Source of the DNA: Deltaproteobacteria bacterium
GTDB taxonomy: Bacteria > Myxococcota > Kuafuiibacteriia > Kuafuiibacteriales > Kuafuiibacteriaceae
Assembly (NCBI GenBank): GCA_020632995.1
Contig: JACKEN010000008.1
Location: 261,037-325,036, forward strand
DNA length: 64,000 bases
Direction of reading: 5' to 3'
The notes beneath the pieces were generated by a model. It was not told the origin of the DNA. It worked only from the letters and a program-made list of their open reading frames with translations, and did not search any database. Below, piece after piece: positions 19,494 to 27,330 of the stretch. Each line of letters begins with the position of its first letter. Positions within the stretch are counted from its first letter, which is position 1. A program made the translations under genes and the position numbers.

Positions 19494-19584
19494 CGACCAC
19501 GTCCACGCTCACGTCCACGTCCACGGCCGGACGCTGGCTGAGCACCTCCGGTCGTGGGCGTGATCGTGGACGTGGACGTGGTCG
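19494..19584. repeat. Long imperfect inverted repeat just downstream of kdsA
   Basis: Two 37-bp arms (19494-19530 and 19548-19584) flank a 17-nt spacer. The outer 14 bp (CGACCACGTCCACG) pair perfectly and most of the remainder also pairs. It begins 8 nt after the kdsA stop, so it can form a long RNA hairpin at the operon end and may act as a terminator or stabiliser, although no T-tract follows. It could instead be a dispersed mobile-type hairpin; no second copy is seen in the window. Confidence 0.6.
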
Positions 19585-19627
19585 GACCGCTTGCGATCAC
19601 CTCGGCTTCACCGGGAGAATGGGGGCC

Positions 19628-20578
19628 ATGCGCCGCCCCCTCCTGCTCGTGCTCCTCGTGGCCTTCGCCTTCGGGTGTGACGACACCACCAACAGCGACG
19701 GTGGGCTCACCAGCCCTGACTCCGGGGTGGTTGTCGACACTGGGGTGGCGGTGGACGCCGGAGTCGACTCCGGTGTGGAGCCCGACAGCGGCGTCGTGGC
19801 CGACTCCGGTGTGGAGCGCGACTCCGGTGTGGAGCCGGACGGCGGTGTCGAGTCCGACAGCGGTGTCGAACCCGACAGTGGCGTGGAGCCCGACAGCGGC
19901 GTGGAGCCCGACAGCGGCATCGAACCCGACAGCGGCGTCGAGCCCGACTCCGGCATCCCCCCCGACGCGGGCCCGCCCCCCGACGCCGGGTTCACCGACG
20001 AGGTGATCACCGACGAGAACGGCAACCCGGTGGTCATCACCAACGGCCCGCCCGGCGACCCCGTCAACGTAGGTTGCGCCGACGGCCAGCGCGAGGGCCT
20101 GGTGGACGACAGCGTGTACCCCGACATGGCCGGCTGCCTCGGCACCTGGGGTGGCACGGTGTCCCTGCGCGACGTGGCCACGAGCACCGCGTGCGGCGAC
20201 GACCTCGGCGCCTGCACCGTGCCCGCAGATCTCTGTGCCCCGAGCTGGCACATCTGCGGCACCAGCGGCCTGGTCGAGGAGGTCCGCCAGCTCGGCGCCA
20301 CCGAGTGCGAGAACGCGGGCGGCGGCCGCTACGTCACCGCGATCTCGCACTGCGAGACCCAGAGCGGCTGCCAGTACGACACCAGCACCACCGCGGTGTA
20401 CGCGTGCTGGAACAACGGCTGGTGCAGCGAGCCGGTGTGCTGCGGCCAGCAGTGCCTCACCTTCGGCGCGTGCCCCGGCGGCGTGTGGCCCGGCGCGACC
20501 CACATCCCGGTGGGCACCGACCAGGGCTGCGGCGCGATCACCTCGCGCCGCGCGGGCGGCGTGCTCTGCTGCCGGTAG
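19628..20578 (+). CDS. Lipoprotein with EPDSGV repeats and Cys-rich C-terminal domain
   Basis: The signal peptide ends in FAFGC, giving a lipid-modified Cys. Residues about 30-115 are hexapeptide repeats of the EPDSGV type, probably a flexible wall-spanning linker. The C-terminal half (about 125-316) holds some 16 Cys (for example GCADGQ, AGCLGTWGG, CWNNGWCSEPVCCGQQC, VLCCR) and probably forms a disulfide-stabilised extracellular domain. I chose ATG 19628; an in-frame ATG at 19619 is the alternative. The function is unknown. Confidence 0.75.
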   Translation: MRRPLLLVLLVAFAFGCDDTTNSDGGLTSPDSGVVVDTGVAVDAGVDSGVEPDSGVVADSGVERDSGVEPDGGVESDSGVEPDSGVEPDSGVEPDSGIEPDSGVEPDSGIPPDAGPPPDAGFTDEVITDENGNPVVITNGPPGDPVNVGCADGQREGLVDDSVYPDMAGCLGTWGGTVSLRDVATSTACGDDLGACTVPADLCAPSWHICGTSGLVEEVRQLGATECENAGGGRYVTAISHCETQSGCQYDTSTTAVYACWNNGWCSEPVCCGQQCLTFGACPGGVWPGATHIPVGTDQGCGAITSRRAGGVLCCR

Positions 20579-20680
20579 CCCCGCCGCGGAAGTCCACGCA
20601 CCCTCCAGCCGAAGCCTCGGAGTCACCTGTTCCGGGTATTGACCGACTGAGCGGTGGGTCATGTCATGTCCAACTGAGAC

Positions 20681-21814
20681 ATGGCCAGCTCCTCCCGCAA
20701 GATCCTCGTGCTTGGGGCGTCGCTCGCCGTCATCGCCATCCTCTGGGTGTGGTCTCGGAGCGGACCTGGTCAGCAGCCGCCCGGTCCTGATGCCCACGAC
20801 GCGCGCTCCGGTCACGCTCCTGCGCCGGCAAGGGAGCTTGCACCGGCTGCGGTTGCGCCCGGGCTGGCGCTCGTTGAAGCGTCGGCGGCTTCGCTCGACC
20901 CGCCGTCCGAGCGACCCGCACCGAGCCTCAGCGCCACCGCCACCTCCGGGCCCGCGGCGTGCCTTCAGCGGTGCGGGATGCCGTGCCTGGCCGACGGCGA
21001 GTGCCCGCCCGCGTGCGAGACGAACGAAGACTGCGAGGGCCTGGCGTACTGCAGCCCCACCTTCGCCGAGGGCGACGCGCGGATGGTCCACCGCTGCGTC
21101 CAGCAGGACTGCGCGGGCCCCTCGGACAAGTCATCCTGCGGTCCGGGGCGGTCCTGTGTCCCGATGTCCAACGAGGGAAGCGGGGTCTACCGGTGCCTGC
21201 AGGCGGGCCTGCGGAAGGTCGGCGAACCCTGCTTGCTCGGTGCCGAGCTGAACCCTCATAGCCTGGACCAGGTCTGCGGGCCCGGCCTGAAGTGCCTGGA
21301 TTCGTGCATGCCGATCCAGTGCGAAGAGGACGCCGACTGCCCCGGAGGCCGCTGCGCCATGATGAGGGCCCACATGCAGAAGAGCTGCCTCCCGGGCTGC
21401 AAGGTCGACGCGGACTGCCCGGCGTGGCAGCGCTGCGCGACGGCGAGCATAGGCCTTCGGTGTGTGCCGCGGGCCTCACCGAAGACCTGCATCGAGGAGG
21501 GGTGCCCGGATGGGCTCCGGTGCGTGCCGTACATGCCCCTCCTCGCGCTCCAGGTCGCGGAGTGTCGTCCACCGTGCGAGACGACCGACGACTGCTCGGG
21601 CGGGCAGGTCTGCTTGGACCTCGGGCTCCCGTTCCAGGAGGGCCCGGTCTGCGTCGTGCCGTGCACGAGCGACGGGAGCTGCGGCCCCGGGCTTCGCTGC
21701 CTGCCGCACCCCTCCACCGACGTGGCGGTCTGCGGGATCGACCCCGGCGCGCATGTCGATGCCTTCTTCCGAGGCTTCGGGGACGTGCGCTCCGCCTCGG
21801 AGCCCGAGCACTAG
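20681..21814 (+). CDS. Membrane-anchored Cys-rich repeat protein
   Basis: A 377-residue protein with an N-terminal signal-anchor helix (KILVLGASLAVIAILWVWS) and an Ala/Pro-rich linker. From residue about 88 come Cys-rich modules of about 25-35 residues with the recurring pattern C-x(3-4)-DDC/DADC-x-G-x-x-C (CETNEDCEGLAYC, CEEDADCPGGRC, CKVDADCPAWQRC, CETTDDCSGGQVC, CTSDGSCGPGLRC). Such modules are common in exported myxobacterial proteins and probably fold through disulfides. No enzyme motif is present. It follows the Cys-rich lipoprotein, and the two may act together at the surface. Confidence 0.72.
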   Translation: MASSSRKILVLGASLAVIAILWVWSRSGPGQQPPGPDAHDARSGHAPAPARELAPAAVAPGLALVEASAASLDPPSERPAPSLSATATSGPAACLQRCGMPCLADGECPPACETNEDCEGLAYCSPTFAEGDARMVHRCVQQDCAGPSDKSSCGPGRSCVPMSNEGSGVYRCLQAGLRKVGEPCLLGAELNPHSLDQVCGPGLKCLDSCMPIQCEEDADCPGGRCAMMRAHMQKSCLPGCKVDADCPAWQRCATASIGLRCVPRASPKTCIEEGCPDGLRCVPYMPLLALQVAECRPPCETTDDCSGGQVCLDLGLPFQEGPVCVVPCTSDGSCGPGLRCLPHPSTDVAVCGIDPGAHVDAFFRGFGDVRSASEPEH

Positions 21815-21902
21815 CCTCGAGGCCGGTCGACCCAGGCGAGCAGGTTCTCGATGGCGGCCCCTGCATCCAGCCAGACCTCGCGGGTCTGCGCGCCGGGGTC
21901 TC

Positions 21903-21956
21903 GCCTACTGGCAAGATTGCCTACTGGCAAGGTTGCCTACTGGCAAGGTTGCCTAC
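21903..21956. repeat. Tandem 16-bp repeat array, about 3.4 copies
   Basis: Three full units of GCCTACTGGCAAG(A/G)TT plus a partial fourth, head to tail, lie in the 209-bp gap between the Cys-rich protein and the next gene. Each junction makes TTGCC-TACT-GGCAA, a 14-bp palindrome with 4-nt centre, and each unit contains GGCAAGGTTGCC-type symmetry. The arms are the same short words as the window-wide dispersed palindrome. Confidence 0.8.
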
Positions 21957-22023
21957 GAACAACCCGGCGTGGCGATAGCCTCGCCCCCCGCGCTACACTC
22001 CCCGCCGAGGCGCCGAACGCGCG

Positions 22024-23226
22024 GTGGCTGAGAGTGAGCTGAAGGTCATCCTGCGCGTCGCGTCCCGGCCGCACCACGCCGCCCGCGCCCTCGCCTGGCT
22101 CCACGCCGAGGTCGGCGGCCACCGGGTCACGGTGGTCGACGACGCGCGCGATCCCGCCGTCGAGGCGCGGCACCGGGCGCTCTGCCGCACGGTGGGCGCC
22201 ACCCACCTGGGCCGCGCCGCGCGTCGAGCCTGGGCAACCAGGCTCGCCGACCGCTCCATCGACCCCGCCAAAGTCGAGGCCCTGCTCCTCGGCCCCGAGC
22301 ACGCCTTCACCGCGGGCGCGGCGATGAACACCGCGCTCCTCCTCGCCGCGGGCGCCAAGGTGATCGTCGTCGACGACGACGTGCTCCCCCTCGGCTGCCC
22401 CGCCGCCCCCGGTCCCGCGGGCCCACCCCAAGATCCCACCGCGCTCGCGGTGTTCCCGACCCGGCAAGCTGCCCTGCGCGCGCACCCCCTCCAGCGCGGC
22501 GTCCTGCGTGCCACGTGGGCGGAGGCCGGCGCCGGTGTCAGCGTCCTCGGGCTCCTGGGTGACTCCGGGATGCGCTCGGGGGTCGGCTACCTCGTGCGGG
22601 GTGGTGCAAGCCTGGTTGCCATGGCCGAGGACTGGGCGCGACTGGGCACGTCCCGCCAGGTGCTCCGGGCCGCCCCGAGCGTCACCCCCGGGCGCGCCCT
22701 CACCAGCGCGGCGTTGGTCCTCGATCAGCGGAACACGGCGCTCCCGCCGCTCCTCCCGGAGCTCCGGAACAGCGACGGCCTCTGGGGCGCGACCCTGCCC
22801 GAGCCGCCCCGGCACCTGCCGTGGGCGCTCGTGCACGCCCCCGAGCGCCGCCGCACCTCGCCCGAGGAGGCGCGGGCCCACCTGGTGGCGCCCCGAGCCT
22901 CCGAGTACCTCGCCCTGGCTGCGGGGGCCCTCCCGGACACCCCGGCCGGCTGGCAGGAGCTCCTACGGCCCAGGTGGCGGGCGCACCTCGAGCGGGTGGC
23001 GGAGCGCCTGGACGACGCGCGCCGGACCGCCCCGGGCCACGCCGATGCATTTCACGCCCACGTGCAGGCCAGCCTGCGCGCGCTGGCCGCGGTCCCCGAC
23101 CCGCCGCCCCCAGCCGACGTCAGCTGGGCCGCGCTGACCCGCCTCAGCCGACAGCAGCGCGAGGCCCGCGCCTCGTGGCCCGAGCTCGTGGCCCGGGTGA
23201 TGCGTTCAGCCGATCAGCGAATGTAG
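22024..23226 (+). CDS. Possible GT-A-type glycosyltransferase, unassigned
   Basis: A 400-residue protein of unknown function. The N-terminal half looks like a Rossmann-type nucleotide-sugar fold: VILRVASRPHHAARALAWLH, then HRVTVVDDARDP, and AKVIVVDDDVLPLGCP, where VVDDD could serve as the DxD metal motif. The C-terminal third is Arg/Ala-rich and helical. Start is GTG at 22024 (MAESELKVIL). It sits between kdsA and kdsC, consistent with a cell-surface glycan role, but I do not recognise the family. Three palindrome copies lie inside (22464, 22606, 23064). Confidence 0.6.
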   Translation: MAESELKVILRVASRPHHAARALAWLHAEVGGHRVTVVDDARDPAVEARHRALCRTVGATHLGRAARRAWATRLADRSIDPAKVEALLLGPEHAFTAGAAMNTALLLAAGAKVIVVDDDVLPLGCPAAPGPAGPPQDPTALAVFPTRQAALRAHPLQRGVLRATWAEAGAGVSVLGLLGDSGMRSGVGYLVRGGASLVAMAEDWARLGTSRQVLRAAPSVTPGRALTSAALVLDQRNTALPPLLPELRNSDGLWGATLPEPPRHLPWALVHAPERRRTSPEEARAHLVAPRASEYLALAAGALPDTPAGWQELLRPRWRAHLERVAERLDDARRTAPGHADAFHAHVQASLRALAAVPDPPPPADVSWAALTRLSRQQREARASWPELVARVMRSADQRM

Positions 23227-23429
23227 GTCGCCCGGCCCTTGAGCAGCGTGCCGGGGTCGGGGCACTGCGCCTGATCCGCAGTCACGATGGTCACGGTCGG
23301 CTCCGCGCCGTTCCGCACGATCGACCGGTTGTCGCGCCGCGGGCGCTCGACACTCGCTGAAGTCGAAGCGCATCCGGCCAGCGCGAGCGCAGCGGACAGG
23401 GCAAAGGCGTAGGTCGTCCAGCTCTTCAT
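23214..23429 (-). CDS. Small lipoprotein
   Basis: A 71-residue protein beginning MKSWTTYAFALSAALALAGC, a clean signal peptide with lipobox LAGC. The mature part is short, polar and Arg-rich, ending LLKGRATYIR. I chose the ATG at 23429 because it places the lipobox correctly; the frame extends 18 codons upstream. It converges on and overlaps the end of the preceding plus-strand gene by 13 bp. The function is unknown. Confidence 0.6.
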   Translation of the reverse strand: MKSWTTYAFALSAALALAGCASTSASVERPRRDNRSIVRNGAEPTVTIVTADQAQCPDPGTLLKGRATYIR

Positions 23430-23504
23430 CGGTCCAGCATGAAGGCAACCGCACCGCCCCGACAAGGTGGGACGGCCTCGCATTGCAGCTGGCGTCGAGG
23501 GTCA

Positions 23505-23544
23505 CCTCACCCGTTTGGGTGAGGGCGTCGACGTTTGAAACGTC
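23505..23544. promoter_or_regulatory. Two adjacent inverted repeats in the gap before kdsC
   Basis: The 430-bp gap between the small lipoprotein and kdsC has no convincing gene. It holds two adjacent perfect inverted repeats: CCTCACCC-gttt-GGGTGAGG (23505-23524) and GACGTTT-G-AAACGTC (23530-23544). The first looks like an RNA hairpin and the second like a protein-binding operator. Either might control the minus-strand lipoprotein or the distant kdsC gene. I see nothing else definite between 23545 and 23859. Confidence 0.45.
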
Positions 23545-23859
23545 TCTCAGCCTACCCGGCCAGCGACCACCACACGCTGAGTGGAAGCTATCTTGCAAAC
23601 TCGGACTCCACCGGGTGTTGGCAGGGGGACGTGAACCAGTGCATCGTGGGTTCTTGCTTCACCCTCGGGCCTTGCGGCGCCCCCTGCCTCCCCTGAGGCG
23701 GCCAGACCAACCGCCCTGGCCCGTCGTCCGGCCCGCCGATCTGGCATGAGACGCTTGGGTCCAGCGACGCAAGGCCTGAGGCCTCGGGCCCCAGTCACGG
23801 GCCGGACCTGGCGGGTTCCGTTTCCCCCCGTGATCACCATCTGCTAAACAACCCCGGCG

Positions 23860-24384
23860 ATGTCCCTGCCTCCCCATCCTGCCCAGATCGAGGCCCGGGC
23901 GCAGAACGTGCGTGTCCTGATGCTGGACGTGGACGGCGTGCTCACCGACGGGCGCCTGTGGTTCCTGGCCGACGGCACCGAGGCCAAGGCGTTCCACGTC
24001 CGCGACGGCCTGGGCATCCAGCTGATGTTGGCCTCGGGCTGCCAGGTGGCGCTGATCTCCGGCCGGGACAGCGTGGCCACCCGGGCCCGGGCGGAGGAGC
24101 TCGGAATACAGCTCCTCTATCTGGGGATCTCCGACAAGGTGGCCGCGTTCGAGGACGTCCTCGAGCGCCTCGGCCTCGAGCCCGAGAACGCGGCCTACGT
24201 GGGCGACGATCTGCCGGATCTGCCGATGATGGCGCGGGTCGGGCTGTCCTTCGCGGTGGCCGATGCCGCCCCCGAGATCCGCTCCGCCGCCCACGTGGTG
24301 CTCCGGGTGAACGGGGGGCAGGGGGCGGTGCGGGAGGCGTGCGAGCGTATCCTGAAGGCCCGCGGCGCCTGGAACGTCACCTGA
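23860..24384 (+). CDS. kdsC: 3-deoxy-manno-octulosonate-8-phosphatase
   Basis: A 174-residue HAD phosphatase of the KdsC type, which removes phosphate from KDO 8-phosphate. Motif I is LMLDVDGVLTDG, followed by HVRDGLGIQLM and ALISGRDS; motif IV is AAYVGDDLPDLPMM. There is no cap domain, as expected for tetrameric KdsC. It is separated from kdsB-pyrG-kdsA by about 4.4 kb of surface genes, and the usual kdsD and lptC neighbours are absent. Confidence 0.94.
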   Translation: MSLPPHPAQIEARAQNVRVLMLDVDGVLTDGRLWFLADGTEAKAFHVRDGLGIQLMLASGCQVALISGRDSVATRARAEELGIQLLYLGISDKVAAFEDVLERLGLEPENAAYVGDDLPDLPMMARVGLSFAVADAAPEIRSAAHVVLRVNGGQGAVREACERILKARGAWNVT

Positions 24385-24443
24385 CGAACGTCCCATTGGG
24401 CCAGGCCCGCTCCCGTGGGTTATGATGCGGTTGCGGTCTGACG

Positions 24444-25064
24444 GTGGGTTTGTGGAAGTCCATCTTGCGCTCGCTGGGGCTGTCCAACGACGCGCGCGTT
24501 CGGATCAGCACCCCCGACATCGAGGTGACGCTCAGCGGTGACCCCGAGAAGGTCCGGCTCCTCCTCGGCGTGGTCCGCCACGAGCTCGAGATGAACCCGC
24601 GCCTCCTGGTGCGCGCCACGCCGTCCCCGAAGCGCCGCCGGGGCATGCCGGTCGTGAGCCAGGTGGTGCAGCCGACCGAGCTGGACGAGATGGACTCGCC
24701 CTACGCCCTCCCCGAGGCGGTGGTGCTCCCGGTGCCGGACGAGGACGTGACGGACGAGCGCGGTCGGGTGCGCCTGGCCGCGGTGCCGGCGCCGTCCGCG
24801 ATCCCCGACGACGAGGTCACCGCCGACCCCGACGCGATGCTCCCGCCCATCTTCGGCGACGTGCCCTCGGAGGACACCATGGGCGACGGCCCCGACGCCG
24901 AGGCCACCGCGGTGGCGCCCAACCCGAGCGGCGCCGTCCCCACGGTGTCTCGAGGGCGCCCCTTCGTCACCGACGGTGGGCCGACCTTGATGCCGACCGA
25001 CAGCCAGACCGCGGCGGCGCCGTCCCGAAGGGGCGGCGGCCGGAGCTCCAGCTCGAGCGGGTAG
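24444..25064 (+). CDS. Hypothetical protein with disordered C-terminal half
   Basis: A 206-residue protein starting at GTG 24444 (MGLWKSILRSLGLSNDARV), 59 nt after kdsC. Residues about 18-55 (VRISTPDIEVTLSGDPEKVRLLLGVV cut here) look like a small folded alpha-beta element. The rest is Pro/Asp/Ala-rich, ending in Arg/Gly/Ser. I do not recognise it. It takes the place lptC commonly has after kdsC, but no signal anchor or LptC pattern is visible. Confidence 0.55.
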   Translation: MGLWKSILRSLGLSNDARVRISTPDIEVTLSGDPEKVRLLLGVVRHELEMNPRLLVRATPSPKRRRGMPVVSQVVQPTELDEMDSPYALPEAVVLPVPDEDVTDERGRVRLAAVPAPSAIPDDEVTADPDAMLPPIFGDVPSEDTMGDGPDAEATAVAPNPSGAVPTVSRGRPFVTDGGPTLMPTDSQTAAAPSRRGGGRSSSSSG

Positions 25065-25083
25065 TCGAAGGCCCAGCAGCGGC

Positions 25084-26358
25084 TCAGGTGCCGGTCTGCT
25101 GGACTTCCTTCTGGATCAGGCGCGGCGGGCCGCCGTCGCGGATGCACTCGGGGGTGATGACCACCTCCACCACATCCTTCCGGGCGGGGATCTCGTACAT
25201 GACGTCGAGGAGCGCGCCCTCGAGGATCGCGCGGAGCCCGCGAGCGCCGGTGCCCTTGGCGATCGCCTTGTGGGCCACCGCCTCGATCGCGCCCTCGGCG
25301 AAGGACAGCTTGACGTTGTCGAGGTCGAGCAGCTTCTCGAACTGCTTCACCAGCGCGTTCTTGGGCTTGGTGAGGATGTCCTTCATGGCCTCCTCGTCCA
25401 GCTCGTTCAGGTAGGTGATCACGGGCAGGCGCCCCGTGAACTCCGGGATCATCCCGAACTTGAGCAGGTCCCCCGGCCGCACCTCCTGCAGGTACTCGCC
25501 GATCTTCTTGCTCTTCTTGGTCACGATCTCGGCCCCGAAGCCCATCGTCTTCTTGCCGATCCGGCGCTCGACGATCGTCTCGAGCCCGCCGAAGGCCCCG
25601 CCGCAGATGAACAGGATGTTCGTCGTGTCCATCTGCACGAAGTCCTGCTGGGGGTGCTTGCGCCCGCCCTTCGGGGGCAGGTTGGCCTGCGTCCCCTCGA
25701 GGATCTTGAGCAGGGCCTGTTGCACGCCCTCGCCCGAGACGTCCCGGGTGATGGACGGCGACTCGCTCTTCCGGGCCAGCTTGTCGATCTCGTCGATGTA
25801 GACGATCCCGCGGCTCGCCCGCTCGATGTCGTTGTCGGCCGCCTGCAGCAGGTTGACGAGGATGTTCTCGACGTCCTCGCCCACGTAGCCCGCCTCGGTG
25901 AGGGTGGTCGCGTCGGCGATCGTGAAGGGCACGTTGAGCATCCGGGCCAGGGTCTGGGCCAGGAGCGTCTTGCCGGAGCCGGAGGGCCCGATGAGGAGGA
26001 TGTTGGACTTCTGGAGCTCGACCTCGTCCTTGTCCTTCTCCTCCTCCTTGTTGGACGCGATGCGCTTGTAGTGGTTGTGGACCGCCACCGCGAGGGCCTT
26101 CTTGGCCCGGTCCTGGCCGATCACGTACTCGTCGAGCACGGACTTGATCTCGGACGGGCGCGGCACCTTGAAGGTCCCGTCGCCCCGGGTGTCCTTGTCC
26201 TGCTCCTCGGCGATGATGTCGTTACAGAGGCCGATGCACTCGTCGCAGATGTACACCGTGGGGCCGGCGATGAGCTTCTTCACCTCCTTCTGCGACTTGC
26301 CGCAGAACGAGCAGGTCAAGTTCCCGCCGTAGCCATCCTCACGCTTTCGGTCTGCCAT
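25084..26358 (-). CDS. clpX: ATP-dependent Clp protease ATPase subunit ClpX
   Basis: A 424-residue AAA+ unfoldase that feeds substrates to ClpP. The N-terminal zinc domain (CSFCGKSQ...CDECIGLC), Walker A GPSGSGKTLLAQT, Walker B IVYIDEIDKLA, pore loop GYVGEDVE and sensor-2 GTGARGLRA are all present. The ATG at 26358 is chosen because MADRKREDGYGG matches the family start. It lies 75 nt downstream of clpP; a small GACGCC/GGCGTC hairpin (26373-26391) sits in the gap. Confidence 0.98.
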   Translation of the reverse strand: MADRKREDGYGGNLTCSFCGKSQKEVKKLIAGPTVYICDECIGLCNDIIAEEQDKDTRGDGTFKVPRPSEIKSVLDEYVIGQDRAKKALAVAVHNHYKRIASNKEEEKDKDEVELQKSNILLIGPSGSGKTLLAQTLARMLNVPFTIADATTLTEAGYVGEDVENILVNLLQAADNDIERASRGIVYIDEIDKLARKSESPSITRDVSGEGVQQALLKILEGTQANLPPKGGRKHPQQDFVQMDTTNILFICGGAFGGLETIVERRIGKKTMGFGAEIVTKKSKKIGEYLQEVRPGDLLKFGMIPEFTGRLPVITYLNELDEEAMKDILTKPKNALVKQFEKLLDLDNVKLSFAEGAIEAVAHKAIAKGTGARGLRAILEGALLDVMYEIPARKDVVEVVITPECIRDGGPPRLIQKEVQQTGT

Positions 26359-26433
26359 CGGACTCCCACAATGACGCCTCAAACGGGCGTCACTTGCAAT
26401 CACCTACAAGGTACTCGAAGCGCCGTGAGACGC

Positions 26434-27048
26434 CTAACCGTCCTTGGTGGACGTGACGAGGTCCTTGCGGTGCGCCACGACCTCGTCGATGAGCCCGTAT
26501 TCCTTGGCCTCGATGGCCGACATGTAGAAGTCGCGGTCCCCGTCCTTGTGGACCTTGTCTACGGGTTGTCCCGAGTGCTTCGCGATGATCTCGTTCAGGG
26601 TCTGCTTGGTGCGCAGCATCTCCTTCGCGATGATCTCGATGTCCGACACCTGGCCGCGGCTGCCGCCGTGGGGCTGGTGGATCATGATCCGGCTGTGGGG
26701 GAGCGCCTTGCGCTTGCCCGCTGACCCCGCGGTCAAGATCACCGCGGCCATCGACGCCGCCATCCCCACGCAGATCGTGGTGATGGGGCACCGCACGTAC
26801 TGCATCGTGTCATAGATGGCGAGGCCCGCGGTCACCGATCCACCGGGGCTGTTGATGTACAGGTTGACGTCCTTCTCCGGGTCCTCGGACTCCAGGAACA
26901 GGAGCTGCGCCACGATGACGTTGGCCACCATGTCGTCGATCTCGGTGCCCAGGAACACGATCCGGTCCTTCATCAACCGGGACCAGATGTCGTAGGCCCG
27001 CTCGCCGCGATGGGTCTGCTCGATGACGGTAGGAACCAGGTAGCTCAA
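26434..27048 (-). CDS. clpP: ATP-dependent Clp protease proteolytic subunit ClpP
   Basis: A 204-residue serine protease that assembles into tetradecamers with ClpX. The catalytic Ser lies in VGMAASMAAVI, His in MIHQPHGG and Asp in DGDRDFYMSA. The substitution of Met for the usual Gln before AAS is mild. The start codon is TTG at 27048, supported by GAGGAG at a spacing of 8 nt. About 280 bp with no gene lie between it and tig. Confidence 0.97.
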   Translation of the reverse strand: MSYLVPTVIEQTHRGERAYDIWSRLMKDRIVFLGTEIDDMVANVIVAQLLFLESEDPEKDVNLYINSPGGSVTAGLAIYDTMQYVRCPITTICVGMAASMAAVILTAGSAGKRKALPHSRIMIHQPHGGSRGQVSDIEIIAKEMLRTKQTLNEIIAKHSGQPVDKVHKDGDRDFYMSAIEAKEYGLIDEVVAHRKDLVTSTKDG

Positions 27049-27303
27049 GGCTCAACTCCTCGGAAAAAGGGTCACGCCGGCCTCACCAGCGAGAACGGCA
27101 GCATCCGGAACACCGGCGTGGGCGGGGCTCTTCCGGAAGGTCTCGGTATGGTGGCTGGTGTCTGGGCTCGCGTCCAGCCCGGGCCCACCCGAAAAACACG
27201 ACGAGAGGGGGGAGGACCTCGAGGGCCCGGGCCGGAACGCACCAGTACGGGGCACCAGGGTCGGTGGTCCGTACCGTCTTGCGTATAGGGGTCGGCGGAT
27301 CGG

Positions 27304-27323
27304 GGCGGGGTTGTAGCCCCGCC
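27304..27323 (-). terminator. Hairpin just downstream of tig
   Basis: GGCGGGG-6 nt-CCCCGCC forms a 7-bp GC-only stem starting 7 nt after the trigger-factor stop on the minus strand. No T-tract follows, so it may stop transcription weakly or protect the mRNA end. The remainder of the tig-clpP gap (27049-27303) shows no gene. Confidence 0.5.
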
Positions 27324-27330
27324 TCAGGGC

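Noticed and set aside
19489..19563. Short frame MFDHVHAHVHVHG... after kdsA
   Set aside because: It lies entirely within one arm and the loop of the inverted repeat, its AGGAA touches the GTG with no spacing, and the sequence is explained by the repeat.
23483..23749. Plus-strand 88-residue frame before kdsC
   Set aside because: No start site signal, a composition typical of non-coding DNA, and it runs through two inverted repeats.
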